Source: Synechocystis sp. LKSZ1
GTDB lineage: Bacteria; Cyanobacteriota; Cyanobacteriia; Cyanobacteriales; Microcystaceae
Assembly: GCF_040436315.1 (NCBI RefSeq)
Contig: NZ_AP031572.1
Coordinates: 930,001-994,000, forward strand
DNA: 64,000 nt
Reading direction: 5' to 3'
Below the pieces are notes generated by a model. The model saw nothing but the letters and a program-made list of their open reading frames with translations. It had not been told where the DNA came from and did not search any database. This document shows, piece by piece, positions 17,896 to 25,691 of the stretch. The position numbers and the translations under genes were made by a program. Position 1 is the first letter of the stretch. Each line of letters starts with the position of its first letter.

Positions 17896-18138
17896 CTAAC
17901 CTCCCGCCACGGGGGGAATGAAAACCACCGTCACACCAGACTTAAGATCATCATCCAAGTCCGCAAAGTCATCATCAATGGCCACCCGGATAGCATCTTC
18001 CGGCAGAGAAAAACCGTATTGAGTGGTCAATTCTCGGTAAAGGCCCCGATAGGTAGAAGCCTCAGTGTGGATCGTTTCTTCTGGGATCAAGGCCGCTTCT
18101 CGCAGGGCCGCAAAATATTTAACCGTTACGGAGGTCAT
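17896..18138 (-). CDS. moaD: molybdopterin synthase sulphur carrier subunit
   Basis: An 80-residue ubiquitin-fold protein. I start it at the ATG ending at 18138 (MTSVTVKYFAALRE); longer frames upstream run inside moaC/mobA. It ends VFIPPVAGG, the C-terminal di-glycine that is adenylated and converted to thiocarboxylate. It overlaps the end of moaC/mobA by 20 bp and is followed after 3 bp by moaE, so translation of the three is tightly coupled. Confidence 0.93.
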   Translation of the reverse strand: MTSVTVKYFAALREAALIPEETIHTEASTYRGLYRELTTQYGFSLPEDAIRVAIDDDFADLDDDLKSGVTVVFIPPVAGG

Positions 18139-19168
18139 GGATCGCTTGCTCGTAGGCTTGGGGAGTGTTGATGTTGGCAATGTCCTGGGGATGGTCGGGG
18201 GGCACCAACTGGCAGGGAACCCTTTGCAGGATTTTAACCGGACAGTATTGTTCCTGGGCCAGGGCCTGTTCAAACACCTCTAGGGCCTGGGGCGTATAGA
18301 GGGCGCAGAGGGCCTCTGGGAAGGCTTGTTCTGAATTCTGATAACAGGTGGCCACCTTGGTCGGGTCATGCTGGGCCAGCAGTTTTTCCAGCACCGGGGC
18401 CTGGACATAGGCCAGGTCGCAGGCCAATACCAACCAGTTGACTTCGGGATGGGTCTGTAACGCTTGATAAATGCCGGTAATTGGGCCCTGGCTCTCCGCT
18501 GGGTCTAGGAGCATCGGTAACGTTTCCAGCGCGGTTCCTTGCCATTGCTGGGGCCGGGCCGAGAGATAGACTTTTTCGCAGTATTGTTCCAACAGGTAAT
18601 AGAGATAGCGAGCATGGGGCTGGCCCTGGTAGTTCAGCAGGGCCTTATCCCGTTGCATCCGCTTGCTCTGGCCGCCGGTGAGAACCAGTCCGTAGACGGG
18701 GCGCTGGTGGAGGTCGCTTTTGCCGCCGCTTTTTTCCAGCAGACGCACCTCGCCAATCACCATATCCGGGGAAACGGCCTTGCACATATCGTAAATAGTT
18801 AGGGCCGCGATGGTGGCCCCGTGGAGGGCCTCCATTTCAACGCCGGTTTTACCCGTGGTTTTGACCTCGCAGGTCACGGTGGCCAGGAGTTGGGGGTTTA
18901 AATGCACCGCTAGTCGGCAGGACTCAATGGGAATGGTGTGGCAAAAGGGAATGGCCTCGGCGGTTTTTTTGACGGCCATCGTCCCGGCAATGATGGCAGT
19001 TTGGAAGACGGGCCCTTTTTTCAGCCAGACTTCTTCCCCTTGGAGGTATGCCCGCAGGGCCTCGGGGAGTTGGATCTGGGCCTGGGCTTTGGCCCGGCGG
19101 GCCGTTGTGGATTTGGCGGAAACATCCACCATGGTGGGTTGGTTTTGAGCATTCAAGTGGGTCAGCAT
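18119..19168 (-). CDS. fused cyclic pyranopterin monophosphate synthase / molybdenum cofactor guanylyltransferase (MoaC-MobA)
   Basis: A 349-residue two-domain fusion. Residues 1 to about 155 are MoaC: TMVDVSAKSTT, PFCHTIPIESC and GVEMEALHGATIAALTIYDMC, with the conserved active-site residues in that last block. It makes cPMP together with MoaA. From about residue 160 the MobA domain begins with GLVLTGGQSKRMQRDKALL, the nucleotide-binding loop that transfers GMP onto the cofactor. One polypeptide thus covers an early and the final (MGD) step. Its stop overlaps moaD. Similar fusions exist in other cyanobacteria, to my knowledge. Confidence 0.95.
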   Translation of the reverse strand: MLTHLNAQNQPTMVDVSAKSTTARRAKAQAQIQLPEALRAYLQGEEVWLKKGPVFQTAIIAGTMAVKKTAEAIPFCHTIPIESCRLAVHLNPQLLATVTCEVKTTGKTGVEMEALHGATIAALTIYDMCKAVSPDMVIGEVRLLEKSGGKSDLHQRPVYGLVLTGGQSKRMQRDKALLNYQGQPHARYLYYLLEQYCEKVYLSARPQQWQGTALETLPMLLDPAESQGPITGIYQALQTHPEVNWLVLACDLAYVQAPVLEKLLAQHDPTKVATCYQNSEQAFPEALCALYTPQALEVFEQALAQEQYCPVKILQRVPCQLVPPDHPQDIANINTPQAYEQAIHDLRNG

Positions 19169-20122
19169 TCAGCCTCCGATGCGATTCATGGCATGGGATA
19201 CCTCCGCCGGACGACGGTAGGGTTTCATGCCCAACAGGGATTGGTAGGTGGCTTGGCGTTGGGCCGCCGTTAGGCCCCGTAGGGAGAGGCCCTCGCTTTT
19301 CAGCAAACAGGCCCGCATAATGCCGTCCGCCGAGAGCCGCCAGCGGGAACAATAGCCGCAGAAGGGTTGGGATTCCGAGGCGATGAACCCCAAACGGGCT
19401 CCGCAAGGCGTCACAAAATTAAAAGAGGTGGAATCCAGGGGACTGGCCACGGGTTCCAGCGTGACCCAGGGCCGGAGCCGGTCGATTAATTCCTGAGCCG
19501 AAATAAAGCGCTCGGTTTGTTCCTGGCAAGCATAGCCAATGCGCATGAGTTCTAAAAACCTGACCTCGATTTGTAACTGTCGGGAATAGTTCACAAAGTT
19601 GAGTAATTCACGATCGTTTAGGCCCCGCATCATGACAGTATTAATTTTAATTTGAAAACCCCGTTCTTTAGCTTTTTGGATATTTTCTAAAACCCTTGCT
19701 AATTGATGGCCATGGGTCATTTGCTGGAAGGCATTGAGTTCTAAACTATCTAAACTAATATTGAGGGATTGAATGCGACAATCCTGGAGCACATCGAGGT
19801 AACGGTCGAGCAAAATACCATTAGTGGTCAGGCCAATTTTGCGTAGAGGCAGGCGGGCCAGACGGGTGGCAATCTCTGGGAAAGCCCCTCTCAGCAAGGG
19901 TTCTCCCCCGGTTAAGCGTAGTTCTTCCAGGCCGAAGTCAATGAGTTCCGCCACAATGTCTTCGTAGTCTTGGGGGGATAAATAATCCTGTTTATCCATA
20001 AAAACGGCATCGACGGGCATACAGTAGCGACAGCGAAGGTTACAGGTATCCGTCAGAGAAAGGCGCAATTTACGAATAATGCGACCGTAGGCATCGATTA
20101 AACGAGGTTCTACCATGGCCAC
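19169..20122 (-). CDS. moaA: GTP 3',8-cyclase (radical SAM)
   Basis: A 317-residue radical SAM enzyme that starts molybdenum-cofactor synthesis from GTP. The N-terminal cluster motif CNLRCRYC (CX3CX2C) is at about residues 27-34. The C-terminal cluster cysteines are in TPCGARLGF, QPFCGYCSR and IMRACLL. The C-terminus ends in a di-glycine (NRIGG), as is typical and functionally important. It directly abuts moaC/mobA and overlaps the end of moeA by 13 bp. Confidence 0.96.
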   Translation of the reverse strand: MAMVEPRLIDAYGRIIRKLRLSLTDTCNLRCRYCMPVDAVFMDKQDYLSPQDYEDIVAELIDFGLEELRLTGGEPLLRGAFPEIATRLARLPLRKIGLTTNGILLDRYLDVLQDCRIQSLNISLDSLELNAFQQMTHGHQLARVLENIQKAKERGFQIKINTVMMRGLNDRELLNFVNYSRQLQIEVRFLELMRIGYACQEQTERFISAQELIDRLRPWVTLEPVASPLDSTSFNFVTPCGARLGFIASESQPFCGYCSRWRLSADGIMRACLLKSEGLSLRGLTAAQRQATYQSLLGMKPYRRPAEVSHAMNRIGG

Positions 20123-21291
20123 CAGGAATAGAAGGGAAACGATTGACCGGCTTCAAAGTCAGAAAACTGCTGGGGCAATTCTAGAAAGCCATCACTCTGG
20201 GCCAGGGCCACAAATTCCCCTGAATTTTTCATGGGTAGGGGATAGGCGAGAATCTGGGACTGGGGACTGTACTCAATTTTGACGGGTAAAAAGTAAGTCA
20301 AATCCGGTTTAAACGTGATGGACTCTGTTAGTTGAGCATAGCGCCCTGGCCAGGGCAAAAAGTAGCGGTGCAGACAGATTAGGCTGGAAATGGGATTGCC
20401 CGGCAGGCCAAAAACCGCCGTGTTGTGGGTGGAATCAACTCCGAACCAGAGGGGTTTCCCCGGTCGTTGCGCCACTCCCTGGACGTAGGGCCTGACGCCC
20501 TGGCTTTGCCACACGGTTGGCAGATAATCAAACTTACCCTTAGAAACCCCGCCGGAATAGATCAATACATCATACTCAGTGGCCTGGGCCTGGTAATGCT
20601 CCGCCAAAATATCAGGGTCATCGGGCACCTGGTCAATGGCGACGACAGGATAACCCTGGAGCTGCAGGGAGGCCTGGAGGGCATAGACATTGGAACGACG
20701 CAATTGATAGACCTGGGGCTGGTCATCGGGGTCAAGCAATTCATTGCCGGTGGCGATCAGCTTAATTTTCGGCCGACGACGACAGCGCAGACGAGTTTGG
20801 CCAAAGGAGGCGGCAATCCCCCAACGAGGGCCATTCAGAACAAAGGGAGCCGGTAAAATCACTGCCCCGGCCGGGCAATCACTGTGGGCAAGATGAACAT
20901 TGTCCCCCGGTTGGCGAGCTTGTTCGAGGGTAATCTGGGCCAGGCCCGCCTGAATCTTGAGATGTTCGTAGGGAATGACTAGATCCGTGCCCAGGGGTAA
21001 AACAGCCCCGGTCATCACTTCTAAACAGGCCTGGGGATCGGTGAGAGATAAAGGGGAATCACCGGCCGCAACGGTGCCGAGGATCAGAAACTGTCGTTGC
21101 CCTTTGGCATAACTGGCCCAGGAGAGGGCAATACCATCCATCATCACCCGGTCGGCTGGCGGATAAGCCCGGTCTGCGATCAAGGCCGCTAGGGCCATTT
21201 CGGGCTGGGGATCTTCCAGGGAAACAACGTCCTCTCCCCAATCGGGCAAGTGTTGGTGAATCAGTTGGCTAGCTTGGGCAACAGTCATCAT
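20110..21291 (-). CDS. moeA: molybdopterin molybdotransferase
   Basis: A 393-residue MoeA, which inserts molybdate into adenylated molybdopterin. Signature segments are ADRVMMDGIAL near residue 42, TGNELLDP near 186, and LIYSGGVSKGKFDYL near 240, the MPT-binding GGVSxG loop. FGLPGNPISSL follows near 295. It is the first gene of the leftward operon moeA-moaA-moaC/mobA-moaD-moaE. It is divergent from nrtA1, so its promoter lies in the same 338-bp gap as the nitrate-transporter control region. Confidence 0.95.
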   Translation of the reverse strand: MMTVAQASQLIHQHLPDWGEDVVSLEDPQPEMALAALIADRAYPPADRVMMDGIALSWASYAKGQRQFLILGTVAAGDSPLSLTDPQACLEVMTGAVLPLGTDLVIPYEHLKIQAGLAQITLEQARQPGDNVHLAHSDCPAGAVILPAPFVLNGPRWGIAASFGQTRLRCRRRPKIKLIATGNELLDPDDQPQVYQLRRSNVYALQASLQLQGYPVVAIDQVPDDPDILAEHYQAQATEYDVLIYSGGVSKGKFDYLPTVWQSQGVRPYVQGVAQRPGKPLWFGVDSTHNTAVFGLPGNPISSLICLHRYFLPWPGRYAQLTESITFKPDLTYFLPVKIEYSPQSQILAYPLPMKNSGEFVALAQSDGFLELPQQFSDFEAGQSFPFYSWWPW

Positions 21292-21429
21292 AACGGCTAA
21301 GGTGAATAATCACGCTGAGACTTAAACCTTGACCCTTAATCTAAATTAAAAACCAAGAAGCAAGCGCTCCAGGATTGATATTCGATGTAAGAACTCCAAT
21401 TAAAAATGCTTTTTCAGCATTTACAGTCA

Positions 21430-21606
21430 AACTTTGTTACAAATCATACAAATCTTTACATAGAAAAAGATAACGCTAAAGGGGTAATTCTTAAGCCTTG
21501 CAGTGCATCGTCCTTTCGGTTTCGACTTTGGCACAACTTGAGGGAAGATGTGTTCCTTTCTTCTCGACCGAATGATGAGCCCAGCGTGAACGGAGTCACC
21601 TCCCTT
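21430..21606 (+). promoter_or_regulatory. nrtA1 control region and structured 5' leader (copy 1 of a duplicated element)
   Basis: About 177 bp that recur at 23157-23333 with no gap and 7 mismatches. It starts with an NtcA-like site and runs through a leader predicted to fold. The outer stem is TTCGG-TT-TCGA (21517-21527) with TCGA-CCGAA (21564-21572). Inside it is a GGAA/TTCC hairpin, and downstream a GTGA/TCAC hairpin (21587-21600). Four of the five leader substitutions between copies fall in hairpin loops. A small AAATGC/GCATTT hairpin lies just upstream. The leader ends about 25 nt before the ATG. Confidence 0.6.
21436..21449 (+). promoter_or_regulatory. candidate NtcA binding site of nrtA1
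   Basis: GTT-N8-TAC within TTTGTTACAAATCATACAAA, five of six bases of the NtcA consensus GTA-N8-TAC. The flanks add a TTTGT-N10-ACAAA inverted repeat. It is unchanged in copy 2. NtcA activates nitrate-transport genes in cyanobacteria under nitrogen limitation. Confidence 0.55.
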
Positions 21607-21629
21607 ACTTTCCTAAATAAAATTTTTCT

Positions 21630-22916
21630 ATGAGCATTTCTCGTCGCAAATTTCTGCTAACCACCGGGGCCGCCGCCGCGGGAAGCGTTATTCTCAACAG
21701 TGTGGGCGATACGATCACCCAAGCGCAAACGATTAGCCCTGAAGTCAAGAAAGCCAGATTAGGCTTTATCGCGCTAACGGATGCGGCTCCTTTAATTATC
21801 GCCCAGGAAAAAGGCTTTTTTGCTAAGTACGGCATGACAGAAGTGGAAGTCGTTAAACAAGCTTCTTGGCCCGTAACCCGCGACAACTTAGAACTGGGTT
21901 CTGGTGGTGGCGGCATTGACGGGGCCCATATCCTCAGCCCCATGCCCTATCTGATGTCCCTAGGAACCATCACCAAAACGAAGCGACCCGTCCCGATGTA
22001 TATTCTTGCTCGCTTAAATACTAACGGACAGGGGATCTCGATCGACAATAAGTATAAAGCCCTTAAAGTGGGACTCGATAGCAAAGCCTTTAAAGTAGCT
22101 CTGGATAAAGCCAAAGCGTCAGGCAAAGAGGCGAAAATCGCGATGACGTTCCCCGGTGGAACCCATGATTTATGGATTCGCTATTGGTTAGCCGCCGGAG
22201 GGGTCGATCCGAATAAAGATGTTTCGGTGATTCCTGTTCCGCCCCCGCAGATGGTAGCCAATATGAAAGTCGGCAACATGGAAGCTTTTTGTGTTGGCGA
22301 ACCTTGGAACGCCCAATTGGTAACGCAAAAAGAGGGGTATAGCGCCCTGATTACCGGGCAATTATGGAAAAATCACCCCGAAAAAGCCTTCTCGATGCGG
22401 AAAGATTGGGTGGATAAAAACCCGAAGGCCGCCCAGGCGATTTTGATGGCGATTCTTGAAGCCCAGCAATGGTGCGACAAGCCGGCCAATAAAGCGGAAA
22501 TGGCAAAAATCATTGGCGGGCGTGAGTACTTAAAGGTAGCAGTCTCCGATATTCTCCCGCGTCTGCAGGGTAAGGTTGATTTCGGTGACGGTCGTACCTT
22601 GAATAACCCCGACTTGGCGATGAAATTTTGGGCGAATAACGCTTCCTACCCTTACAAGAGCCATGATCTCTGGTTCTTAACCGAAGATATTCGTTGGGGT
22701 TATCTCCCAGCTAGCACGAATACGAAGGCTATTATCGATAAAGTGAACAGGGAAGACCTCTGGAAGAAAGCCGCAAAAGCAATTAAAGTTCCTGCGAATC
22801 AAATTCCCTCGAGTACCTCTCGCGGTGTAGAAACCTTTTTTGATGGGACGAAATTTGACCCAAATAACCCGAAAGCCTACCTTAATAGCTTGAAAATTAA
22901 GGCCATTAAGTCCTAG
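21630..22916 (+). CDS. nrtA: nitrate/nitrite-binding protein NrtA, copy 1 (no lipobox)
   Basis: A 428-residue periplasmic substrate-binding protein of the NrtA/CmpA family. It starts MSISRRKFLL with a Tat-like twin arginine, but where nrtA2 has the lipobox LHGC this copy reads LNSV, then TQAQ. It should therefore be cleaved by signal peptidase I and be soluble. Substrate-pocket segments KQASWPVTRDN, GQGIS, GGTHDLW and VGEPWN are the same as in NrtA2. The DNA uses more AT-rich and GCG/ACG codons than its neighbours, which suggests a different history. Own promoter; 440 bp separate it from nrtA2. Confidence 0.9.
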   Translation: MSISRRKFLLTTGAAAAGSVILNSVGDTITQAQTISPEVKKARLGFIALTDAAPLIIAQEKGFFAKYGMTEVEVVKQASWPVTRDNLELGSGGGGIDGAHILSPMPYLMSLGTITKTKRPVPMYILARLNTNGQGISIDNKYKALKVGLDSKAFKVALDKAKASGKEAKIAMTFPGGTHDLWIRYWLAAGGVDPNKDVSVIPVPPPQMVANMKVGNMEAFCVGEPWNAQLVTQKEGYSALITGQLWKNHPEKAFSMRKDWVDKNPKAAQAILMAILEAQQWCDKPANKAEMAKIIGGREYLKVAVSDILPRLQGKVDFGDGRTLNNPDLAMKFWANNASYPYKSHDLWFLTEDIRWGYLPASTNTKAIIDKVNREDLWKKAAKAIKVPANQIPSSTSRGVETFFDGTKFDPNNPKAYLNSLKIKAIKS

Positions 22917-23156
22917 CGCTCTTCAGTTCTCTTTGCATAGCCCAACCCAAGCCTAGGGCAAAGAAACCAAGGGCTCAGGCCCCTGAAACTAAAAAACAGG
23001 GGTCTTGTAAGCTGACCCACAACTAAAGTGACGAGGCGTCCAGTCTTATCCATGGTGAACTAACTGTAGAGCAAGGGTTAGGGTCTACTTGATTGAAAAA
23101 CGGACGCTAAAATGCAAAAACTTAAACCAAAAATGCTTTTTCGGCATCAATATACA

Positions 23157-23333
23157 AACTTTGTTACAAATCATACAAATCTTTACATAGAAAAAGATGA
23201 CTCTAAAGGGGTAATTCTTAAGCCTTGCAGTGCATCGTCCCTTCGGTTTCGACTTTGGCACAACTTGAGGGAAGAAGCGTTCCTTTCTTCTCGACCGAAT
23301 GATGAGCCCAGTGTGAACTGAGTCACCTCCCTT
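23157..23333 (+). promoter_or_regulatory. nrtA2 control region and structured 5' leader (copy 2)
   Basis: Collinear with 21430-21606 at a constant offset of 1727 bp. The same stems are kept: TTCGG-TT-TCGA with TCGA-CCGAA, GGAA with TTCC, and GTGA with TCAC. Loop bases differ (GATGTG versus GAAGCG; ACGGAG versus ACTGAG). It contains the candidate NtcA site. Upstream (22917-23156) I see no gene. A CCCCTG-N11-CAGGGG hairpin near 22980-23004 could end nrtA1 transcription but lacks a T-tract. Confidence 0.6.
23163..23176 (+). promoter_or_regulatory. candidate NtcA binding site of nrtA2
   Basis: The same GTT-N8-TAC sequence as upstream of nrtA1, with identical flanks (TTTGT...ACAAA). Confidence 0.55.
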
Positions 23334-23356
23334 AACTTCCTAGACAAAATCCCTCT

Positions 23357-24688
23357 ATGAGTAGTCTTTCTCGTCGCAAATTTTTGCTAACCGCCGGAGC
23401 CACCGCAGTCGGAACCGCCATACTCCACGGATGCACCTCCGGTGGTAACGCTCCTCAAACCCCGGCTTCCCCCAGCACCAATGCCAGTCCAGCGGCGGGG
23501 GGAGAGGCTCCAGAAGTGACCAAGGCCAAGTTAGGTTTTATTGCGCTGACCGATGCGGCGCCCTTGATTGTCGCCAAGGAAAAAGGTCTCTTTGCCAAGT
23601 ACGGCATGACGGAAGTAGAAGTCCTCAAACAGGCCTCTTGGCCCGTGACTCGCGACAACTTAGAACTGGGTTCTGGGGGCGGCGGCATTGATGGGGCCCA
23701 TATTCTCACCCCGATGCCCTACCTGATGTCCCTGGGAACCATCACCAAAACGAAAAAACCCTTACCTATGTATATCCTGGCCCGCTTAAATACCCAGGGC
23801 CAAGGGATTTCTGTTGCCAATGTCTATAAAGAGTTAAAAGTGGCCCTGGACAGTAAGCCCCTGAAGGAGGCCTTTGCTAAGGCCAAGGCGGGAGGCAAGG
23901 AATTGAAGGTAGCTATGACTTTTCCCGGGGGAACCCACGACCTCTGGATGCGTTACTGGCTAGCGGCTGGCGGCATTGTTCCTGGTAAAGATGTTTCTGT
24001 AATTCCGGTGCCGCCTCCGCAGATGGTGGCCAACATGAAGGTCGGCAACATGGAATCCTTCTGTGTCGGTGAACCCTGGAATGCGCAACTAGTCAACCAA
24101 AAATTAGGCTATTCTGCCCTGATTACCGGCCAACTCTGGAAAAATCACCCGGAAAAGGCCTTTGGTATGCGCAAAGACTGGGTGGATCAAAATCCCAAGG
24201 CCGCCCAGGCCCTGCTCAAAGCGGTTCTGGAAGCTCAACAATGGTGTGACGACCCCGCCAATAAAGAAGAAATGGTCAAAATCATCTCTGACCGTCAATA
24301 CCTGAAGGTGCCACCCAAGGATATTCTGGGCCGTCTCCAGGGCAAGGTCGATTTTGGCGATGGCCGGACGATTGATGACCCAGACCTAGCGATGAAATTC
24401 TGGCGTGATAATGCCTCCTATCCCTACAAGAGCCATGACCTCTGGTTCCTCACCGAAGATATCCGCTGGGGTTATCTGCCGGCTAGCACGGACACGAAAA
24501 AGATTATTGACGAAGTGAACCGAGAAGACCTCTGGAAACAGGCTGCCCAGGCCATCGGTGTTCCCGTCGAGCAAATCCCCACCAGTTCCTCACGGGGAGT
24601 CGAAACCTTCTTCGATGGCGTTAAATTTGACCCCGAAAATCCGAAGGCCTATCTCGATAGTTTGAAGATCAAAACGATTAAGGCCTAG
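23357..24688 (+). CDS. nrtA: nitrate/nitrite-binding lipoprotein NrtA, copy 2
   Basis: A 443-residue nitrate-binding lipoprotein. The signal sequence SRRKFLLTAGATAV...ILHGC has a twin arginine and a lipobox with C26, followed by a Gly/Ala/Pro/Ser-rich tether. The mature protein is closely similar to NrtA1 along its length, including WPVTRDN, GQGIS, GGTHDLW, VGEPWN and LWKNHPEKAF. NrtA family members use Trp, Gln, His, Gly and Lys from these blocks to bind nitrate. Codon use matches the neighbouring nrtB-D. This looks like the ancestral copy, delivering nitrate to NrtBCD. Confidence 0.94.
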   Translation: MSSLSRRKFLLTAGATAVGTAILHGCTSGGNAPQTPASPSTNASPAAGGEAPEVTKAKLGFIALTDAAPLIVAKEKGLFAKYGMTEVEVLKQASWPVTRDNLELGSGGGGIDGAHILTPMPYLMSLGTITKTKKPLPMYILARLNTQGQGISVANVYKELKVALDSKPLKEAFAKAKAGGKELKVAMTFPGGTHDLWMRYWLAAGGIVPGKDVSVIPVPPPQMVANMKVGNMESFCVGEPWNAQLVNQKLGYSALITGQLWKNHPEKAFGMRKDWVDQNPKAAQALLKAVLEAQQWCDDPANKEEMVKIISDRQYLKVPPKDILGRLQGKVDFGDGRTIDDPDLAMKFWRDNASYPYKSHDLWFLTEDIRWGYLPASTDTKKIIDEVNREDLWKQAAQAIGVPVEQIPTSSSRGVETFFDGVKFDPENPKAYLDSLKIKTIKA

Positions 24689-24783
24689 GCTTCCCTGTGT
24701 TTCTCTCCTCCAGTCCTAGAGAGGAGAGACGATATCCCCACAAAAAGTTTCATTGTCCCCTATCCCCTTTCCAGTTAGTTTCT

Positions 24784-25614
24784 ATGGCCAATATTGCATT
24801 AACTCCCCCGAAAGCCCGCCGCAATCCCTGGGGCTTTTTACTTACTTTTAAAAAAGTTTTGCGTCCCCTGGCCGCCCTGGCGGTGATCCTAGTGGTTTGG
24901 CAACTGCTCTGTTCTGGGCCAAACCCCAACCTTCCTAGTCCTTGGACAGTGCTCCAGGAAACTTGGGATCCGCTGATTATTAATCCCTTTTTTGATAATG
25001 GCGGTACGGATAAGGGCCTGGGCTTGCAAATCTTCGCCAGTTTAACGCGGGTGGCCGTTGGCTTTACCCTCGCAGCGATTGTCGGCATTGCCTTGGGTAT
25101 TCTCATTGGTACTACAAGGGTCATGTACGATGCCCTTGACCCGATTTTTCAAGTCTTGAGAACCATTCCGCCCCTGGCCTGGTTGCCCATTGCCCTAGCG
25201 GCCCTGCGGGAAAGTGAGCCTTCGGCTATTTTCGTTATTTTCATTACCTCGATTTGGCCAATCATTATCAACACAACTGTTGGGGTTCAGCAAATTCCCC
25301 AGGATTATCGCAACGTTTCGCGGGTGCTTAAACTGTCGAAAACTGACTACTTTTTTAATATTCTTTTCCCGGCCTCCGTTCCCTATATTTTCACCGGCCT
25401 GCGCATTGGCATTGGCTTATCTTGGTTGGCGATTGTGGCGGCGGAAATGCTTGTCGGTGGTGTTGGTATCGGCTTCTTTATCTGGGATGCCTACAACAGT
25501 TCCCGCATGAGTGAAATTATTTTGGCCCTGATTTATGTCGGGATCGTGGGTTTGTTACTGGATCGCTTTATTGCCTTCCTCGCTAGCCTCTTTGTTCCGG
25601 CTGAACAAAAATAG
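24784..25614 (+). CDS. nrtB: nitrate ABC transporter permease NrtB
   Basis: Start taken at ATG 24784 (MANIALTPP), giving 276 residues, the normal NrtB length. The open frame extends 29 codons further upstream without family resemblance. It shows about six membrane helices of the BPD_transp_1 fold. The EAA loop AALRESEPSAIFVIFITSIW-like region is followed by QQIPQDYRNVSRVLKLSKTD and FPASVPYIFTGLRIGIGLSW, the coupling surface for the ATPases. It lies 95 bp after nrtA2 and 77 bp before nrtC. Close paralogues transport bicarbonate (CmpB), but the NrtA partners point to nitrate. Confidence 0.94.
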   Translation: MANIALTPPKARRNPWGFLLTFKKVLRPLAALAVILVVWQLLCSGPNPNLPSPWTVLQETWDPLIINPFFDNGGTDKGLGLQIFASLTRVAVGFTLAAIVGIALGILIGTTRVMYDALDPIFQVLRTIPPLAWLPIALAALRESEPSAIFVIFITSIWPIIINTTVGVQQIPQDYRNVSRVLKLSKTDYFFNILFPASVPYIFTGLRIGIGLSWLAIVAAEMLVGGVGIGFFIWDAYNSSRMSEIILALIYVGIVGLLLDRFIAFLASLFVPAEQK

Positions 25615-25691
25615 CGCTGACCTGGCCCTTGGAGGGGAGTCAGCACCTCTCCTCCCCTTCTCCCCGTTTACCTTCGTTCTCCATCGCGCCT

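Noticed and set aside
22970-23010. Rho-independent terminator after nrtA1
   Set aside because: A CCCCTG/CAGGGG hairpin exists, but the loop is long and no T-run follows.
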